A stretch of DNA of 64,000 nucleotides from Metopolophium dirhodum (GCF_019925205.1 NC_083566.1:14942001-15006000); one strand, 5' to 3'; positions 23,201-36,259 are shown, counted from the stretch's first letter. Made by a program: numbers and translations. The notes: generated by a model from the sequence alone, not told the origin.

Positions 23201-24529
23201 CCCAATCATAGAAAATATATATATATGGTCCTAACCGATGGATGATGAATATTTTTACATTATCTTCAAAAAAACATTTATTTGTTTCTACTAAACGCAC
23301 ATGCGGTAAATTGAATTCAAATTTATAATATAGATAACGGTTTTTTTACTTGGTAACCATTTATTTATTACTTGGTTTATAAACAAATTCTAATTGATAT
23401 AAAATAGTAATTATATAAAAATAGTTTAATTGATCCCAATATTTAAAAATAATGTTTCAAATAAAATAATAAAAAAAATTTAAGAAATACCTATTAATTA
23501 ATATGTATTACCTAAATAACAAAATAACTAAATAAATTCGTGTTTTTTTTTAAAGATTTTCACGTCTCGTCCCCCCCCCCCCTTACGAAATTGTGTCACT
23601 CCTCCTTAGAGTGGTGCGCCCCTTAGGTTAAGGGCCCTTGAAATAGTGCATGTTAAAAAATCAGCCATATCCTCCCCCCACCACCCATGGAGAAAACCAT
23701 TTGACTCATTTAGCTACTTTATGAATTAAGAACGATACATTGAACGTACAAAACTGTACCTACCTACATAATAGTTATCAACCTATTAACCCATCAATAA
23801 TATTATATTTTTTATTGTGTACACTAATCGATTGGTATATACAAAATAACGTTAAGTTATAAATAAAATAAGCTTAACAAAATGGCCAGAAAAATTAAAA
23901 GTCCAATTCAAACGAATATAAAATAGAATTTAGATAAGTGTACCTATAGGTAGTGTATTCGTTATATTTTGAGTTTCATTATAGCACATCATTATATATT
24001 AATTAATATTTTTTAAAACATTGTGTTCAAAAAAATAAAAAAAATGTGATTTTAATTAGTCTTGTAATGTACCTACCTATATTTAAAAAATAAATAAATA
24101 TAATAATAACTGTTCAACTTTTAGGGACATAATAGGTAACACATTCGTGTATGTAGTATTACACTATTTATATAGGTATATTTATATACCTATACGAGTA
24201 TATGAGTAGGTATATTATTCATAAGTACGCACACGTCAGGATAGGCAGTTGACCATTCCGTGAATATACTTTTATGTGTACATGGTTATACATCCCTAAT
24301 CCCTATGATATAGAATATAGATATTAGGTGAACAATAGAAGTTAAGTATGTGACACTAAATTAATAGTTACCTATAACTTATAACATTGTATTTGGAAAA
24401 AAAATTACCAGTTATTAATTAAAATTGTATCTTATGACTATTATCAGTTATAAGTCATAACATATATTTCTATAAATTAAACCAAAATATTTATATATTT
24501 ATATATTAATTATAATTATTCTACAAACA

Positions 24530-24935
24530 GGGACTGGAAAAACGACGACGGCGTTTATATCTCGCGTATTTTATACATTTCTAGTCCGGAACTAAAATAT
24601 GCGCCTACAACACTTGGATAGCACATTTTTCGTGACATTAAATATTTGTTTTAAGTCTTAAAAGTAAATTTAAGCCCCAAAAGAATATAAGAACAAACTT
24701 ACTTTAATTATCGACTCCTTCGGCGGAATCCGTGACGTTTGTGAACTGCGACGCCCATGAGGAAACGTTCCAGAATACAGCCAGAACTTAGAATATTGTG
24801 ATTTATGAAAAATAAAATTATACGAAACGCAGTAAGGTTTTTGCTCATATCTTCTTTGCTTATTGAAATTTTAGAATTTTTAATCGACTGTGTCTTCTGC
24901 AACGACTTTGAGATTTGCCATAGATTAAATAAATA
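24530..24935 (-). repeat. Exon-like module, copy 3 (partial)
   Basis: Shares TCTCGCGTATTTTATA with copy 4, plus ATTAAATATTTGTTTTAAGTC, the minus-strand donor GTAAGT (24697-24702), ATCGACTCC and AGATTTGCCATAGATTA. A 116-codon open frame overlapping it on the minus strand (24708-25058) does not match the other copies and is probably chance. Confidence 0.55.
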
Positions 24936-26689
24936 AATGATAGATATTATACTAGGTACGTCAATATGATGAATCCACGGATATAATATAATGCAACTTT
25001 TTATATCAAAGAGTTCTGTGTTAAGGACCAATTTGTTCATTGAAATTTGATATGACAATAAACCAAAATAGTTTATAATTTTGAATTTGAATTATAATAA
25101 TATTATATAGGTATTATTTAAATTATTATTTTCGTTTATCAATTTAATTATTGATTAAGGTGGTGAATAGATATCAGAAGCACAAGAATATTTTTATAAG
25201 AGCATATTGTATTTTATGAATTATTAAATAAAAATGTGATTACTGGATTTTAGAGTTAACATAAAGCCATAAACGTATACAGTAAATTCATCAAATACTA
25301 TAATACCAACTATATTTTTACAATGATGTGTGTTTTTTTTTTTTAATATTTTTAATTATTTTTTCTTGTGGTCTGTGTAAACGATAAGTATTCGTAATAA
25401 AGATGCAATTTTCATATATAATATTATATTATAGGCACTCAGTATGTAATCATATGTTTATTTTTAGTTTAATTTAATTGTAGGTATTTAGTAAATAATA
25501 ATAGGTATACGAAATTGTGTTTTCCAATAGCAATTTATTGTTTGTATTAATACCTACACCATAATAAGGAAATAAAATTTTGTAAATGATGTACAAATGT
25601 ATTTTTGGTGTTTTAAGGCTGCTGTAAGATCAATTTATGAGAATCCTTGCATTAAATTGTTAGGATTATTTGATATTATTTATTATTTTATTACATATTG
25701 GTTTATTACATATTGGTAAGTCGATCAGAAACTATATTTACACTGAATGTTAATAGTAAAAAGCTATTAAAAAATCTATTATTTGTATTTATTTGTTAAT
25801 AATTAAGACTTAAATATTAGCAGTAATCTTGTTCCTTTCACAAAATGTTTTTTAATTATTTTTAATTTAATTTACATTTATCCCAAAGTGATCTCTGAAT
25901 AATCATTCAATGATGAATTTAATAGTTACATTCTCGGTTACATTAATTGGATTATAAATTTAAATAAACTACAGTTTCCAGCTTCTACTACACCATTATT
26001 TTATATTTTATTTTATGTTTTTAATTTTTTAAACGCAGTCTGCACCTTGTGTTGGTGATTTTACACGTAATATAATAAAATTGATACTAGTGATGAGTAG
26101 GTAAGTACCTTATTGTTAAATAAAATTATTTACACGATTATTAACTAAAAAAATATCTATGAAGTATAAACATCCGCATTTCCATTAACTCTTAATTTCT
26201 ATAAATTCATAATTGTATGAGCTATACATGTTACATATATTTTTCGAAAAAACTATTTAAAAAAACAAGAATAATTCCTATTTGATGTCACACGGGTTGA
26301 ACTTGCAACTGACTGTTACGACAACTGTGCAATTTTTTTTAAGCATAATACGTTTTGAAAACGTCCAGAAAAAAGTTTGTTTTAAGACTGTCTGTCTTGA
26401 TAACAACTAATTTAATTTAGAGTGTATTGTTATATTATATTATAATGAAATTAATAATTATAGTAAAATATATAATTGCAAGACATTTAATACCTATACC
26501 TATAGCCATCTAGGGAATAAACTACACTAAAAAAGGTGTAAGTATGCTAATAAAATATATGAGGTGTATAATGTATTTATGTATATAAAAATATAAAATA
26601 TAAAGATTAATAACATTATATTGTTTTAAATACTTCGCGCAAACCTAAGGTGATACCCGACGTATAGTATAACATGCAAAAAGGTGCGT

Positions 26690-27870
26690 ATATTAAACTT
26701 GGCGTGGTGAAACGAAGACGGTCTCGCGTATTTTATAAATTGCGCTATTGGGGATGAGGTGGCCGAGCGGTCTAACACGACGGATTCGGCACAGCCGGTC
26801 CGAGTTCGATCCTCTACCACTGGGCGGCATTTTTTTCCGTGCAAGTCACGGTGTCCGGAGAACAAGTGCCACCATCCCCCCACCCCGGGGCACGGCAGAA
26901 ACCTACGGGTGCCCCATTAGAAATTCTGCCAAACACAACACACGTGTATCAACCTACCCAATATAAAAAACCTACAGTGCCCTCCCCACACCCAATGGCC
27001 TATGTTGCCGCGGGTTACCCAATAAAAAAAAAAAAAAAATTTCGCTATTGGGATTAAACTTATAAATGCTTCTACGTCACCTAGTGAACAGATTGTCCGT
27101 GGCAATAAATATTTAATTTAAGTCTAAAAAGTAAATGTAAAATAGTAGGTAATAATATGAAAACAAACTTACTCTCAAACATCTACTCTTCCGGTGAAAC
27201 GTAGCTAGAGTGCCGCCATCGCCGAAGAAACAGCTATCTTCATCCATCTCCATCTAATCATCTCACTCCGATGAACTGAAACTTGAAAGTATCGAAATAT
27301 TTTATGAAAATAACCTGATCAAACGAAATTTGCGAGTTTGTGTTACAACTTTTCCGGTTTAACAAACTGTCCGTTTGTGGCCTATTATTTTTTTGTTCAC
27401 TAAAATCAAAATATACAATATATTATAATATTTATAATACAATAGTATGGCTGAAATTATTAGAGTTGTTAACCGTCGCCGACGAATTTCGACAATTGAC
27501 GATTGCCATAGATATCATAAAATATATTATTTACTATGATAAATCCAGAGAACTTATATATTTTTATATAAGTACTCAGTATACCTATACGGTATATTTA
27601 TAAATCGTATGTTCTTTTTCAGAAATCTTTGTGATCTGCAATGCACCTATTCTGGTTTTCTATTTCAATTATAGTTCGCATGTCAAATTTAACTATACAA
27701 ACTGCTCCGCAAGTTTATAGACATTCTAATACATTCTCCCGCCAGTGCCAATAGACAAAGTGTTTGAGAAGTTACATTTTTTTGGTACCTAATTAATTTA
27801 CAATATGAATTATTATAAGATACCTATGTAGGTAGTTTTCCAAAACTCGACTACCTGAAAATCATTGGTT
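26690..27870 (-). repeat. Exon-like module, copy 4, interrupted by a SINE
   Basis: Same order of shared words as copy 1: TCTCGCGTATTTTATA, GCTTCTACGTCACC, GGCAATAAATATTTAATTTA, the donor at 27167-27172, CTCTTCCGGTGAAACGTAGC, GAAGAAACAGCTATCTTC, GATTGCCATAGAT, AAGTTTATAGACATTCTA and CAAAACTCGACTACC. The SINE at 26753-27042 was inserted into it after duplication, because the other copies lack it. Confidence 0.6.
26753..27042 (+). mobile_element. tRNA-derived SINE with poly-A tail and target duplication
   Basis: The 5' head (26753 to about 26830) has both RNA polymerase III boxes: TGGCCGAGCGG (A box) and GAGTTCGATCC (B box). A tRNA-Ser-like start, GATGAGGTGGCCGAGCGG, suggests the parent. The tRNA-unrelated body follows and ends in an A-rich tail of about 17 A residues. 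A 10-bp duplication CGCTATTGGG flanks it (26743-26752 and 27043-27052), 12 of 13 bases if extended. The head is not a working tRNA gene, because no cloverleaf closes at its 3' end. Confidence 0.92.
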
Positions 27871-27889
27871 TTTATGGTATAGCCTTACG

Positions 27890-29140
27890 AAATTCACGAT
27901 TTACGGTGTTTTACGCACCCGTACAACGCTTAAAGTTTACCGTTTACGCAAAGTCCGTTTTCGAGAAAATCGATTTTGGTTTTTGGTGCAACTCTAAAAC
28001 AAATGACCGTACGTACATTAAATTTTGACTGAATGCTTATATTAGCATTTTCTATACACCATAACATTTTCCAAATATTTTGACTTATTTTGAGCTGTTT
28101 ACGGACATTTTCAGTTTCCATTTTATTTTAGTTTTTTTTTCTATAAATATCAATAAAATGTTATTTGTTGGTTAAAAAAGCTTGAAAATGTAATAGAAGG
28201 TTCCTAGGTTATTGTTTCAAATGCAGATGAAAAAAATTAAAAATCCTTAGTCACGGTTTATATTTATAAGCATTTAAAGTTCAAATATTGACAAAATACG
28301 GAAAAATCACGAAAATTATCAAATTATTTTGAGTTGAGAATTCATAAAAATTTTTCTTTTTCAATCTAAGATTCGAAAATGTAATACAAGATTACCCATA
28401 AGTTTACCTACCTATATCAAAAAAAAAAATGTCTAAAAGGAAGTCAAATTAAATTTTTATGAACGTTTGAAATTCATATTTTTACAACATTTGATATTCA
28501 CTCGATTTTTCATGTAACGATTTTCTTATTTTGTTGTAATTAAAAAACGTATGACTGTAGATACTTGAAAATTTCACTGAATGTTTATATTAGCATTTCC
28601 TATACACGATAAAATTTTGAAAATAATTTGATTCTTTTTGAGCTGTTTACGGACATAGTCAGTTTTCAATTATTTTAGTTTTTTTTTCTATAAATATCAA
28701 TAAAATTTTATTTGTTGGGTAAAAAAGCGTGAAAATTTAATATAAGGCTCCTGATATATCGTTCTAATAGCAGTTGAAAAATATTAAAAATACATAGGCA
28801 CAATTTTTTTTTATAAGCATTTAAAGTTCAAATTTTGACAACATTTATCAAATTTATAATTTAATAATTATTTTGTAGTTAAAAATTTATAAAATGTTTA
28901 ACTTTTATGGCTAAGGATTGAAAATTTAAAACAAGGCTCCACGTAAATAGGTTATATATAAATTACTTTATTCACAATAATATCATCAAATATACTTGGT
29001 AAAATCATAGGCTGACTGACCGTTTTCGCTCAGAATCGTTTTTCTTATACAATGATATTATATCATTGAATTCAAATTTAACACCATCCATTACAGTGAC
29101 CCACTTGTAACCTACTGTACAGCAGAGCGACATCCACTCA
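27890..29140 (+). repeat. Large A+T-rich repeat family R, copy 2
   Basis: Closely matches 51830-52975: TTTTCGAGAAAATCGATTTT, ATATTAGCATTTTCTATACA, TTTTTGAGCTGTTTACGGAC, TTATAAGCATTTAAAGTTCA, and the end block CTGACTGACCGTTTTCGCTC followed by CATCCATTACAGTGACCCAC. It contains an internal direct duplication with a period of about 545 bp. Its 5' part (AGATTCTGAGCGAAG end) is missing. Confidence 0.85.
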
Positions 29141-29350
29141 TCCACCTTTTTTTTTATTTTTATTTTATTTATTATTTAATTATTTATAAATTAACTTAAC
29201 TTGAATTTGAATTTGATTAAAAATAACTCGTTTTTTATTAAGTTTATATCAATTAAATTAAGTTTAGTAAAAAATTAAGTTAATGAAAATTAAATTTAAA
29301 AAATTTAAAATGAACTTAACTTTAACTTTTCAACTTGTTTATGCCCAGGC
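29141..29350. mobile_element. TTAACTT-rich MITE relic
   Basis: TTAACTT, AAGTTAA and related words dominate. The right end GTTTATGCCCAGGCTTG resembles the right end of the copy at 48474-49041 (CTTGCCCAGCCTTG). The left end is obscured by T-rich low-complexity sequence and no target duplication was found. Confidence 0.5.
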
Positions 29351-29835
29351 TTGAGTTTTTTTTTATTAAATTATTCAATATCATATATCTATGGTCAAGT
29401 AAAACTTCGGTTATCTATAAAAAAATAAAAATAATCGGAAAAACTAAAAAGTAAATACAATATAAGAAACAATCAGTTATCATTAAAGTCTACAATAATT
29501 TCTATATTAAAATAATAATATTATGTTTCGGATTTCTAATACCGGAAAGTTTCCGGTTGGCCGATCCTCATATTAAAACTCTGGCCCGATGTACTTTTGC
29601 CCTTTTGGATTACAAATTTTTTGATAATATTTAACTGTGTGTCTACGTTGTTTGTTGTCGTATACTCGTATCATGATTTCGAATGCCATTTTGGCTGTAG
29701 TTATAGATGAATTAATTTATATTTTATTTTAAACCGTCAACATCCCAATCGGAAATTTATAACTTACGCCGACACTCACAAAGGGCGTAGTAATGCACCT
29801 GTACTGGCTACCCAACAGTTGGCTAGCCCTTATGG

Positions 29836-30016
29836 CAGTGGTTCTCAAATCCCAACTGGTGGTTCTCATTTTTATTATGTACTTATAAAAAAAAAATATG
29901 GTATAGACTATAGACTATAAAAGTATAGTGGGAGGGGGCAAAATTTAAGTCGTGGTCCGTGACGATGTAAAATTTACAAAAGTGGTCTGTGCCTAGTATT
30001 GATTTGGGTACCACTG
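29836..30016. mobile_element. 181-bp hAT-type MITE (CAGTGGT ends)
   Basis: CAGTGGTTCTCAAATCC at the left and the complement CAGTGGTACCCAAATC at the right form the inverted repeat. Flanks CCTTATGG (29828-29835) and CCTTACGG (30017-30024) match at 7 of 8 bases. Non-coding. Confidence 0.85.
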
Positions 30017-30224
30017 CCTTACGGACACAGTACTGGCCAAAATTGTATCTAGTACTATAGTTACAGGAAAACTATTTCGTAAGTCTTGCATACTACGAGT
30101 GCCGAATGAAAAGTGAACAATTCAGCCAGTAAATATGTGCTAAGCGTTGCAGGCTGACTGCTAAGTACATAGACTTATATAAAGTATAAACTAATAGACG
30201 GCGCATTGAGAGAGAAATCACCAG

Positions 30225-30385
30225 AAGGGATTGTTGAAAGAGAAAAGAATGGTTTTGGCCTTTGGGCCGTTACAGTGTGTTAAAACATATAGCCCAAAAC
30301 ATGTTTTTTCTCTCTCATATGCTCATATGTTATGTTTTCTCTCTCAGTTATGTCGTGTTTTCTCTCTCAGTTATGTCGTCTGGAA
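30225..30385. repeat. Short repeats of TTTTCTCTCTCA
   Basis: TTTTCTCTCTCAGTTATGTC occurs twice in tandem (22-23 bp spacing) after a related copy at 30300-30320, and the complement GAGAGAGAAAT occurs nearby at 30209. Purely local repeat, no gene. Confidence 0.6.
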
Positions 30386-30669
30386 TAATCAACGGCAGGG
30401 CGGTATGGGAAGTGCTGTCCATTAGTTAATAGGTCTGAGTACTGGCATATTACGGGCTCGATAACATAATTATTAATTAATCTGTGCACCAATCAGACCT
30501 AGGTATTGTATAATTATAATATAATACTACTGTGGATCTATGTTATTAATAAAAAATAATATTCATAGCAGGACGTTACAGCCGCATATTATATTGTTAT
30601 TCGTTCTACAAACGTAGAAAATACCTAATATTAGAAAATAATTTGATAAAATTTGTTTCAATATTTTAT

Positions 30670-30840
30670 ATTCTGAGCGGAGTGATCAGCGATAAATGTA
30701 TTGATTTTGTCATCACTTATTGAGGCAGTAAAAATGAATTTATTTTCTATTTCTACATATTTTCTGGTAGGAAAGTGAATCTATAGTTGACAATTTGGGT
30801 GATCATAAAAAAAAGTTATGTACGCACATGTTTAACGTTC
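30670..30840 (+). repeat. Repeat family R, 5' fragment
   Basis: ATTCTGAGCGGAGTGATCAG, AATGTATTGATT, then TTTTCTGGTAGGAAAGTGAA matches the 5' portion of the copies at 46745 and 51488. The rest is absent. Confidence 0.65.
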
Positions 30841-31259
30841 CTTTATTATATTTAATTTAATTTTAAATAAGAAAATTCCAAAAAAAAAAAAAATGTTTAT
30901 GGAAAATTATTATTAATACTTTCGGTGAGCCAGTCACATGGTAATTTCTCGAGCCAAAATGTTTAACCAATCCACCACTGTAGTGTACTTAAATTATAAT
31001 GTAATAATTTATATAATAATATTTTATACTACAATAGACATATAATTATATTCAACGTACTATCCAGTCAACAGGGACTCAAGATCGAGAAACGTGGCAC
31101 TAAGGTTTGCTGTTATTATGGTGTTATAAATGTTAAAGAAAATCTCATGATCAGTTATAATTTTTAATTTTTTATTCTGTTTTAAGGTGAAATAGTATAC
31201 ATATTATATTGATTGTTTAGGTTTATTTTTTGTACCTATGTTTGGGATAGAAATTTAAG

Positions 31260-31785
31260 AACGTGGCGGCGATTCGATAATCAGATTGTCGACGACGGTA
31301 GAAAAAAGATTGTACACGCGCCGATACTGTCGGCCGGCAGGAAAATTAAATAAGTAATAACGTCCGTTCTCCGCCGACGTGGTACACCGCCTTCCCCCCA
31401 CCACAACCCTTCAAGGCATCACCACTTTCGAACCAACGACACCAACCCGGCGGACACCGGTGGGAACGCGCAATGTTGGCACTCTTGACACGTGTCAAAC
31501 CAACACTGATATACGTGTATCGGAAATCCAGTGTGTTTACAATTTGATTTTTTTTCTCTCCACTTTACGGCTCACCGCTGCGTCCGACGAACCCGTGACC
31601 CACACGCGCTGCGGCTTCACGACGGTTTTGTGCTTGTTCAACGTTACACGACTGCAATAACGGTAACCGTGCGTTTTGCACCGGCCACAGTCATAGTCAA
31701 ATAATACTACAGCTCAGGCACGTAAACAGACGTATCTACACGTATCGCACGCGAGTCTACAACCACCTACCCACAACGAAAAAAA
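31260..31785 (+). promoter_or_regulatory. Lrrc59 promoter and 5' UTR
   Basis: A G+C- and CpG-richer block begins at about 31260 in A+T-rich DNA and runs to the ATG at 31786. Open frames inside it (31379-31660) have no recognisable similarity and end before the start codon. No TATA box stands out. The transcription start cannot be placed from sequence alone. Confidence 0.6.
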
Positions 31786-33124
31786 ATGACCGTGGTCAAC
31801 ATTAAGGACAGGGTGAAAAACAACAAGCTGAACTTGAGCGGTCTCAACCTGACGGAGATACCCGCCAAGGAAATCGTAAGTGTTGGCTTTGCAAACGGGT
31901 TCGTCCGGCTAGATGTGTATTGAGCATCTCGACAATATGCCAACACCGCCGTCTCACATTAACCTACAAACGAACTTTTGGCCAACAAGGCAAACCCATG
32001 TACGTCCTAATCGTTGTGTAATCTTTTTCTAGGCTCCGCTGAAAGTCTCTCATCTGGACCTGTCCAACAACAAAATCACTTCGACAGATGTAAGTGCTCG
32101 TTGCCATTGATAATACTTTGTCAGTAATGGTTTTATTTATATGTCATAATTCACATATCTATAATATTATATACCTTTGGAATTGAATGTTTGCAGAATG
32201 TTTTTTCATTATTGCCCAGTCTGGTAAAGCTTGATCTATCCGGCAATCAGATTAAGAGTGTGGCTGGTGATATTGGTTCATTGCAAAAACTTGCTTTCCT
32301 GTCGTTAGCCAACAACAAAATCAAAGATCTACCCAAGGGTTTAAGTAAACTCAAACAGTTGAAACACTTGAACTTGAGCAACAATCCGTTGAAACCAGAA
32401 CTGGTCGAAGCAGTTGGACCATCACAAAACAATGCACAATGTCAGTCAGCAGCTGCCAACGCTATACAGTATTTGAAGGGCGATTCCAAAAAGCAAGGTA
32501 ATGGTTTTCAATATTATACTCTGGTAGTCTAGTAAGTTTTACACACGTGCAGGTTTGAAAACTTTCCTTTTATTTAGATGACAAACAAAATAAAAAGAAG
32601 GATAAGAAAAATAGCAAAGCTTCGCCGAATGGTGTACAAAATGATAAGTCAAAAAATAAAACCAAACCCAAAAAGAAACCAGCTGGTTTTGTATCTAAAG
32701 GTATTTTTTTATTACATAATTTAATATATCTTCATGTACTAAGTATAATTTTATTTATTTAGTGTTTGGATTTTTCGGCATGCTCATTTCGTACACACTT
32801 TTGTTTGCGGTTTTGATTGGTTTATCTTTGTATGCCTTGTCATACTATGACAAGAAAGCATATGGTAATGTCAAAGCTAAACTTTTGCCTGTTTGGGGAT
32901 CAGCTACATCAAATCTAGACCCAAAAGTAGCTTCTAAAGTCAACTATTATCTGCTACAAGCTGGGAATTCTTTTGATCAGGCAGTCCATACCAGTATTGA
33001 AGCATCTATTAAATCATACAAATGGGTTAAAGCAAATCCAACTGTACAGCAATATGCTAAAAATGTGCAAGACACATGGAAATCGTTTTGGGATAGTGTA
33101 TTCAAGAAAGTAAAATCTACGTGA
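31786..33124 (+). CDS. Lrrc59: Leucine-rich repeat-containing protein 59 (ER membrane)
   Basis: Five coding exons join in phase: 31786-31875, 32033-32089, 32197-32497, 32578-32700, 32763-33124, giving 310 aa (the mammalian protein is about 307). All introns are GT-AG. Residues 15-130 hold leucine-rich repeats with the LxxLxLSxNxI pattern (HLDLSNNKI, KLDLSGNQI, FLSLANNKIKDLPKGL, HLNLSNNPL). Residues 150-190 are a lysine-rich linker (KKKDKKNSK, KPKKKP). A hydrophobic membrane segment follows at about 193-217, then a 90-residue tail. The LRRC59 family sits in the rough ER membrane with the repeats on the cytosolic side, near ribosomes. That location is family knowledge. The start is set by the first ATG after A-runs, followed by the conserved VKNNKLNLSG. 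Confidence 0.93.
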
Positions 33125-34360
33125 TCCGTGAGATAGATTTTAAAAAAAACACAATAATATACTAATGTGTTTTTTTTTTTTATATTCCATGTATCAATTA
33201 TTTGATAAATTTTCTCGAAAACCCCATCTTTCGTCTCCTAAACATCATCTGCTGTATACAACTAACAATTTATTTGTATGTATGTATTAATTTTTTTTCA
33301 TAGAAAATCATTTTTGTCCAACTGAATTACATGTATAATTTTTTCTTATTTTTTATAGGTACCTAAATTTATTATGTATTTTTTTTAAATTATACTTAAA
33401 TTTCATTTTTAATTAAAACTATATTTAAAAAAAAAAATGTTGTATTATTTTTTGTTTTTAACTGTTGAATTTAAGTCCAACAACAGTTGTTAAATTTTAA
33501 ATTGGTACTAAAAACTGTGCACTTTTATTAAAAAAAAATAATAATAATATTTTAATTTACCAAATTATTTGTTATAAAAAAACATTTAAACTAATATTTG
33601 TGAAAAATACTTAATTTATATGATTTCCAGTGAAAATTATTTATGAATGTTGGAGGGCAATAATAGTTTTTTACATAAGCATTTAACAATATTCATAAAT
33701 CACAAATTAATATGTCTAAATCAAGAAAATTTGTTGTAAATCTAATATAAAAATATTTCCTACTATAATGAATATAACGTTGATACATGGTATGTAGGTT
33801 TACTATACAATGTGATAAGACGTGTTCATAATGGTTGAACTCTTCTATTATTATTTACTTTATTGTATCTTACAAAATGGTTCTTATCATGCAAAAGGTA
33901 CTTAATATGTGTAGTATACAAATTATTTAATATTTATTACTGTATTACTAATTGTAACTACATTATAGTTAATCGTTGAGTGTTAGTGTACATTTTTTTT
34001 GATGTCTTAAAATATTCATACACAATAGTGCTTAAATCATTTATGTTTTCACAACTATTTTTGTTTTTGTTGTGCTTTGTCTGATATAGTGAACAATTTT
34101 GTTTTGTCAGTTAGTATTGTTTATTATACATTACTAAGTTTATCATGTTTAAGTCTCATATTAAATCTATAAGATATTCACAAAGCAAACATGAATATAC
34201 AATTGATTGTGTTATTTACATAAAACATTTATTTATTGCAATATTTTATGTTAATTTCACACCTTAGATGTAAATAATTGTGTTGTACTTATTTTATTAT
34301 ACACAAAATAATTTATAATTCAAACTATTACAATAAAAATAAATGATACAACTTATTTTT
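33125..34360 (+). other. Probable Lrrc59 3' UTR and A+T-rich spacer
   Basis: No coding signal. Poly-T and A-rich runs dominate. ATTAAA near 33411 and AATAAA words near 34333 are possible polyadenylation signals, but the base composition makes chance matches likely, so the transcript end is uncertain. Confidence 0.35.
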
Positions 34361-35405
34361 AGATTTTGAGCGTAGTGAATGGATATATTGTATTCGCAAT
34401 AATGTGTGTTTTTTTTCTGAAATCAACATTTGTGGTAGTAAAAAATCTCCAATTTCCAACATCAGCATCTTTTCTGATGGAAACATGAAGATGGTTGTGC
34501 ATTCGGGAGGTCAAAGTTAAAAATTCCCAGTAATCTTAAAAAGAATCGGGTAAAAAAAATTATTGTGCGTACAACTTATAAGGAAATACATTATTTCAGT
34601 TGAATGACCATATATTTTTTTCGGGATTTTTTCATTATTCTTACTGTTAAATACATATTATAGTATAATCTGTATTCAATATATATATCTACATATATGG
34701 ACAGTAAAAAAATAATTTATTAAATATGAGCCTGGATTTGGATTGCACTATTTTTTTCAGAAATTTTGATTTACAGCTGTACAGTAGGTTACAAGTGGGT
34801 CACTGTAATGGATGGTGTTAAATTTGAATTCAATGATATAATATCAGATTGTATACGAAAAACGATTCTAAGCGAAAACGGTCAGTCAGCCTATGCTATT
34901 ACTAAGTATAGTTGATGATATTATTGTGAATAAAGTAATTTATATATAACCTATTTACGTGGATTCTTGTTTTAAATGTTCAATCCTTAGCTATAAAAAT
35001 TAAACATTTTATACATTTTTACTACAAAATAATTTTTAAATTTTAAATTTGATAAATATTGTCAAAGTTTGAACATAAATGCTTATAAAAAAATGTGTGC
35101 TTATGTATTTTTAATATTTTTCAACTGATATTGTAACAATATATCAGGAGCCTTGTTCACGCTTTTTTATATATAAAATTGAATTGACATTTATAGAAAA
35201 AACAACTAATAAAATCGGAAACTGAAAATGTTCGTATAGGAAATGCAAATATAAACAACCATATATATATACGATATATTCACTTGTTTTAGAGTTACCT
35301 ACACCAAAAACCAAAATCGATTTTGTGGAAAACCGATTTTACGTAAAAATTTCCGTTTTCCATAATTGTATGCTGTTTTTCCCGGCGCTTTTGAAAACTA
35401 TTGAG
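34360..35405. repeat. Repeat family R, opposed fragments
   Basis: 34360-34560 is a forward 5' fragment (TTTTGAGCGTAGTGAATGG, TTTTCTGATGGAAACATGAA, GGGAGGTCAAAGTT). 34765-35405 is a 3' and middle fragment in reverse orientation (CAGTAGGTTACAAGTGGGTC, GCGAAAACGGTCAGTCAGCC, AACCAAAATCGATTTT). The two are head to head. Confidence 0.75.
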
Positions 35406-35789
35406 AATTTTAAAATTGACCTCCTGACATAGGCGCAACTAGAAGCCAAACACTGGGGGTGCTAAAATTATGCAGATGAAACAGACCCGTGGGGGCTACG
35501 CCCCCACACCCCCAAGTACCATACTTAAATTTTATTATTACTATAACCAATCTTAAATGCACTGTAAACACATAACCACACTAATATTTAAGTATCTACA
35601 GTAGTACAGTCTACACAGTAATATACATTAGGTATATGTTACCTATATTATTAGGTAATTCAAATAATAACCAAGTACAAACAGGTAAAAAAATATTAGT
35701 AACTGATGTCAAAATAACTATACAATGGGGCATATTTTATAATTAAATCTATAATTCAACATAATAATATGTTTACATAAAATATTATT

Positions 35790-36137
35790 TCATACTAATA
35801 TTATTTTTCTATTACTAGTGGAATACTTTTCCAATATTTCTGAAGAAGTAATTTTATTAACAATATCTCTTTCAATATTTAATATTGCTAAATCTGTAAA
35901 ACGCTGTTGCTCCATACTTGCCCTTAGCCAGTTTTTTAGACGACGCATTGACGAAAAGCTTCTCTCACACGTAGCAGAACTCACCGGAATTGTAAGAGCC
36001 ACTTGTAACATTTTATACACGTTTGGAAATGTGGGCTCCTTGCAAATATCTTTAAGAATATCATGATTATAATTGGAAGGTAAGCAGTTCTTTAAAATAA
36101 GCATTTCTGATTTCAACAAATTCAAATTGATATTCAT
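35790..36137 (-). pseudogene. hAT transposase C-terminal dimerisation region
   Basis: A 115-codon open frame contains the hallmark hATC pattern: ALTIPVSSATCERSFSSMRR, then LKNWLRASM, RFTDLAILNIERD. In hAT transposases this block lies at the C-terminus and mediates dimerisation, with the CERSFS motif near the last catalytic Glu region. The family normally has 600 or more residues, and here only the last 100 or so remain. It is open to its stop but lacks the rest, so it is an element fragment rather than a host gene. Confidence 0.88.
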
Positions 36138-36259
36138 AACAACCTTAAATTAAATAATATATTATTAAAATGAATTTTAACATTTTTTTCAATAAAAATA
36201 AAAATGTATTCCCTCTAATGTTTTTATGAAATAGGCCTTTATTGTGCAGAGCGCCTCAA

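Noticed and set aside
24708..25058. 116-codon minus-strand gene
   Set aside because: Overlaps the exon-like module but is not kept in the other three copies, and its composition is that of random A+T-rich sequence.
26753..26830. Functional tRNA gene
   Set aside because: A and B boxes are present, but no acceptor stem closes. The head belongs to a SINE with a tail and target duplication.
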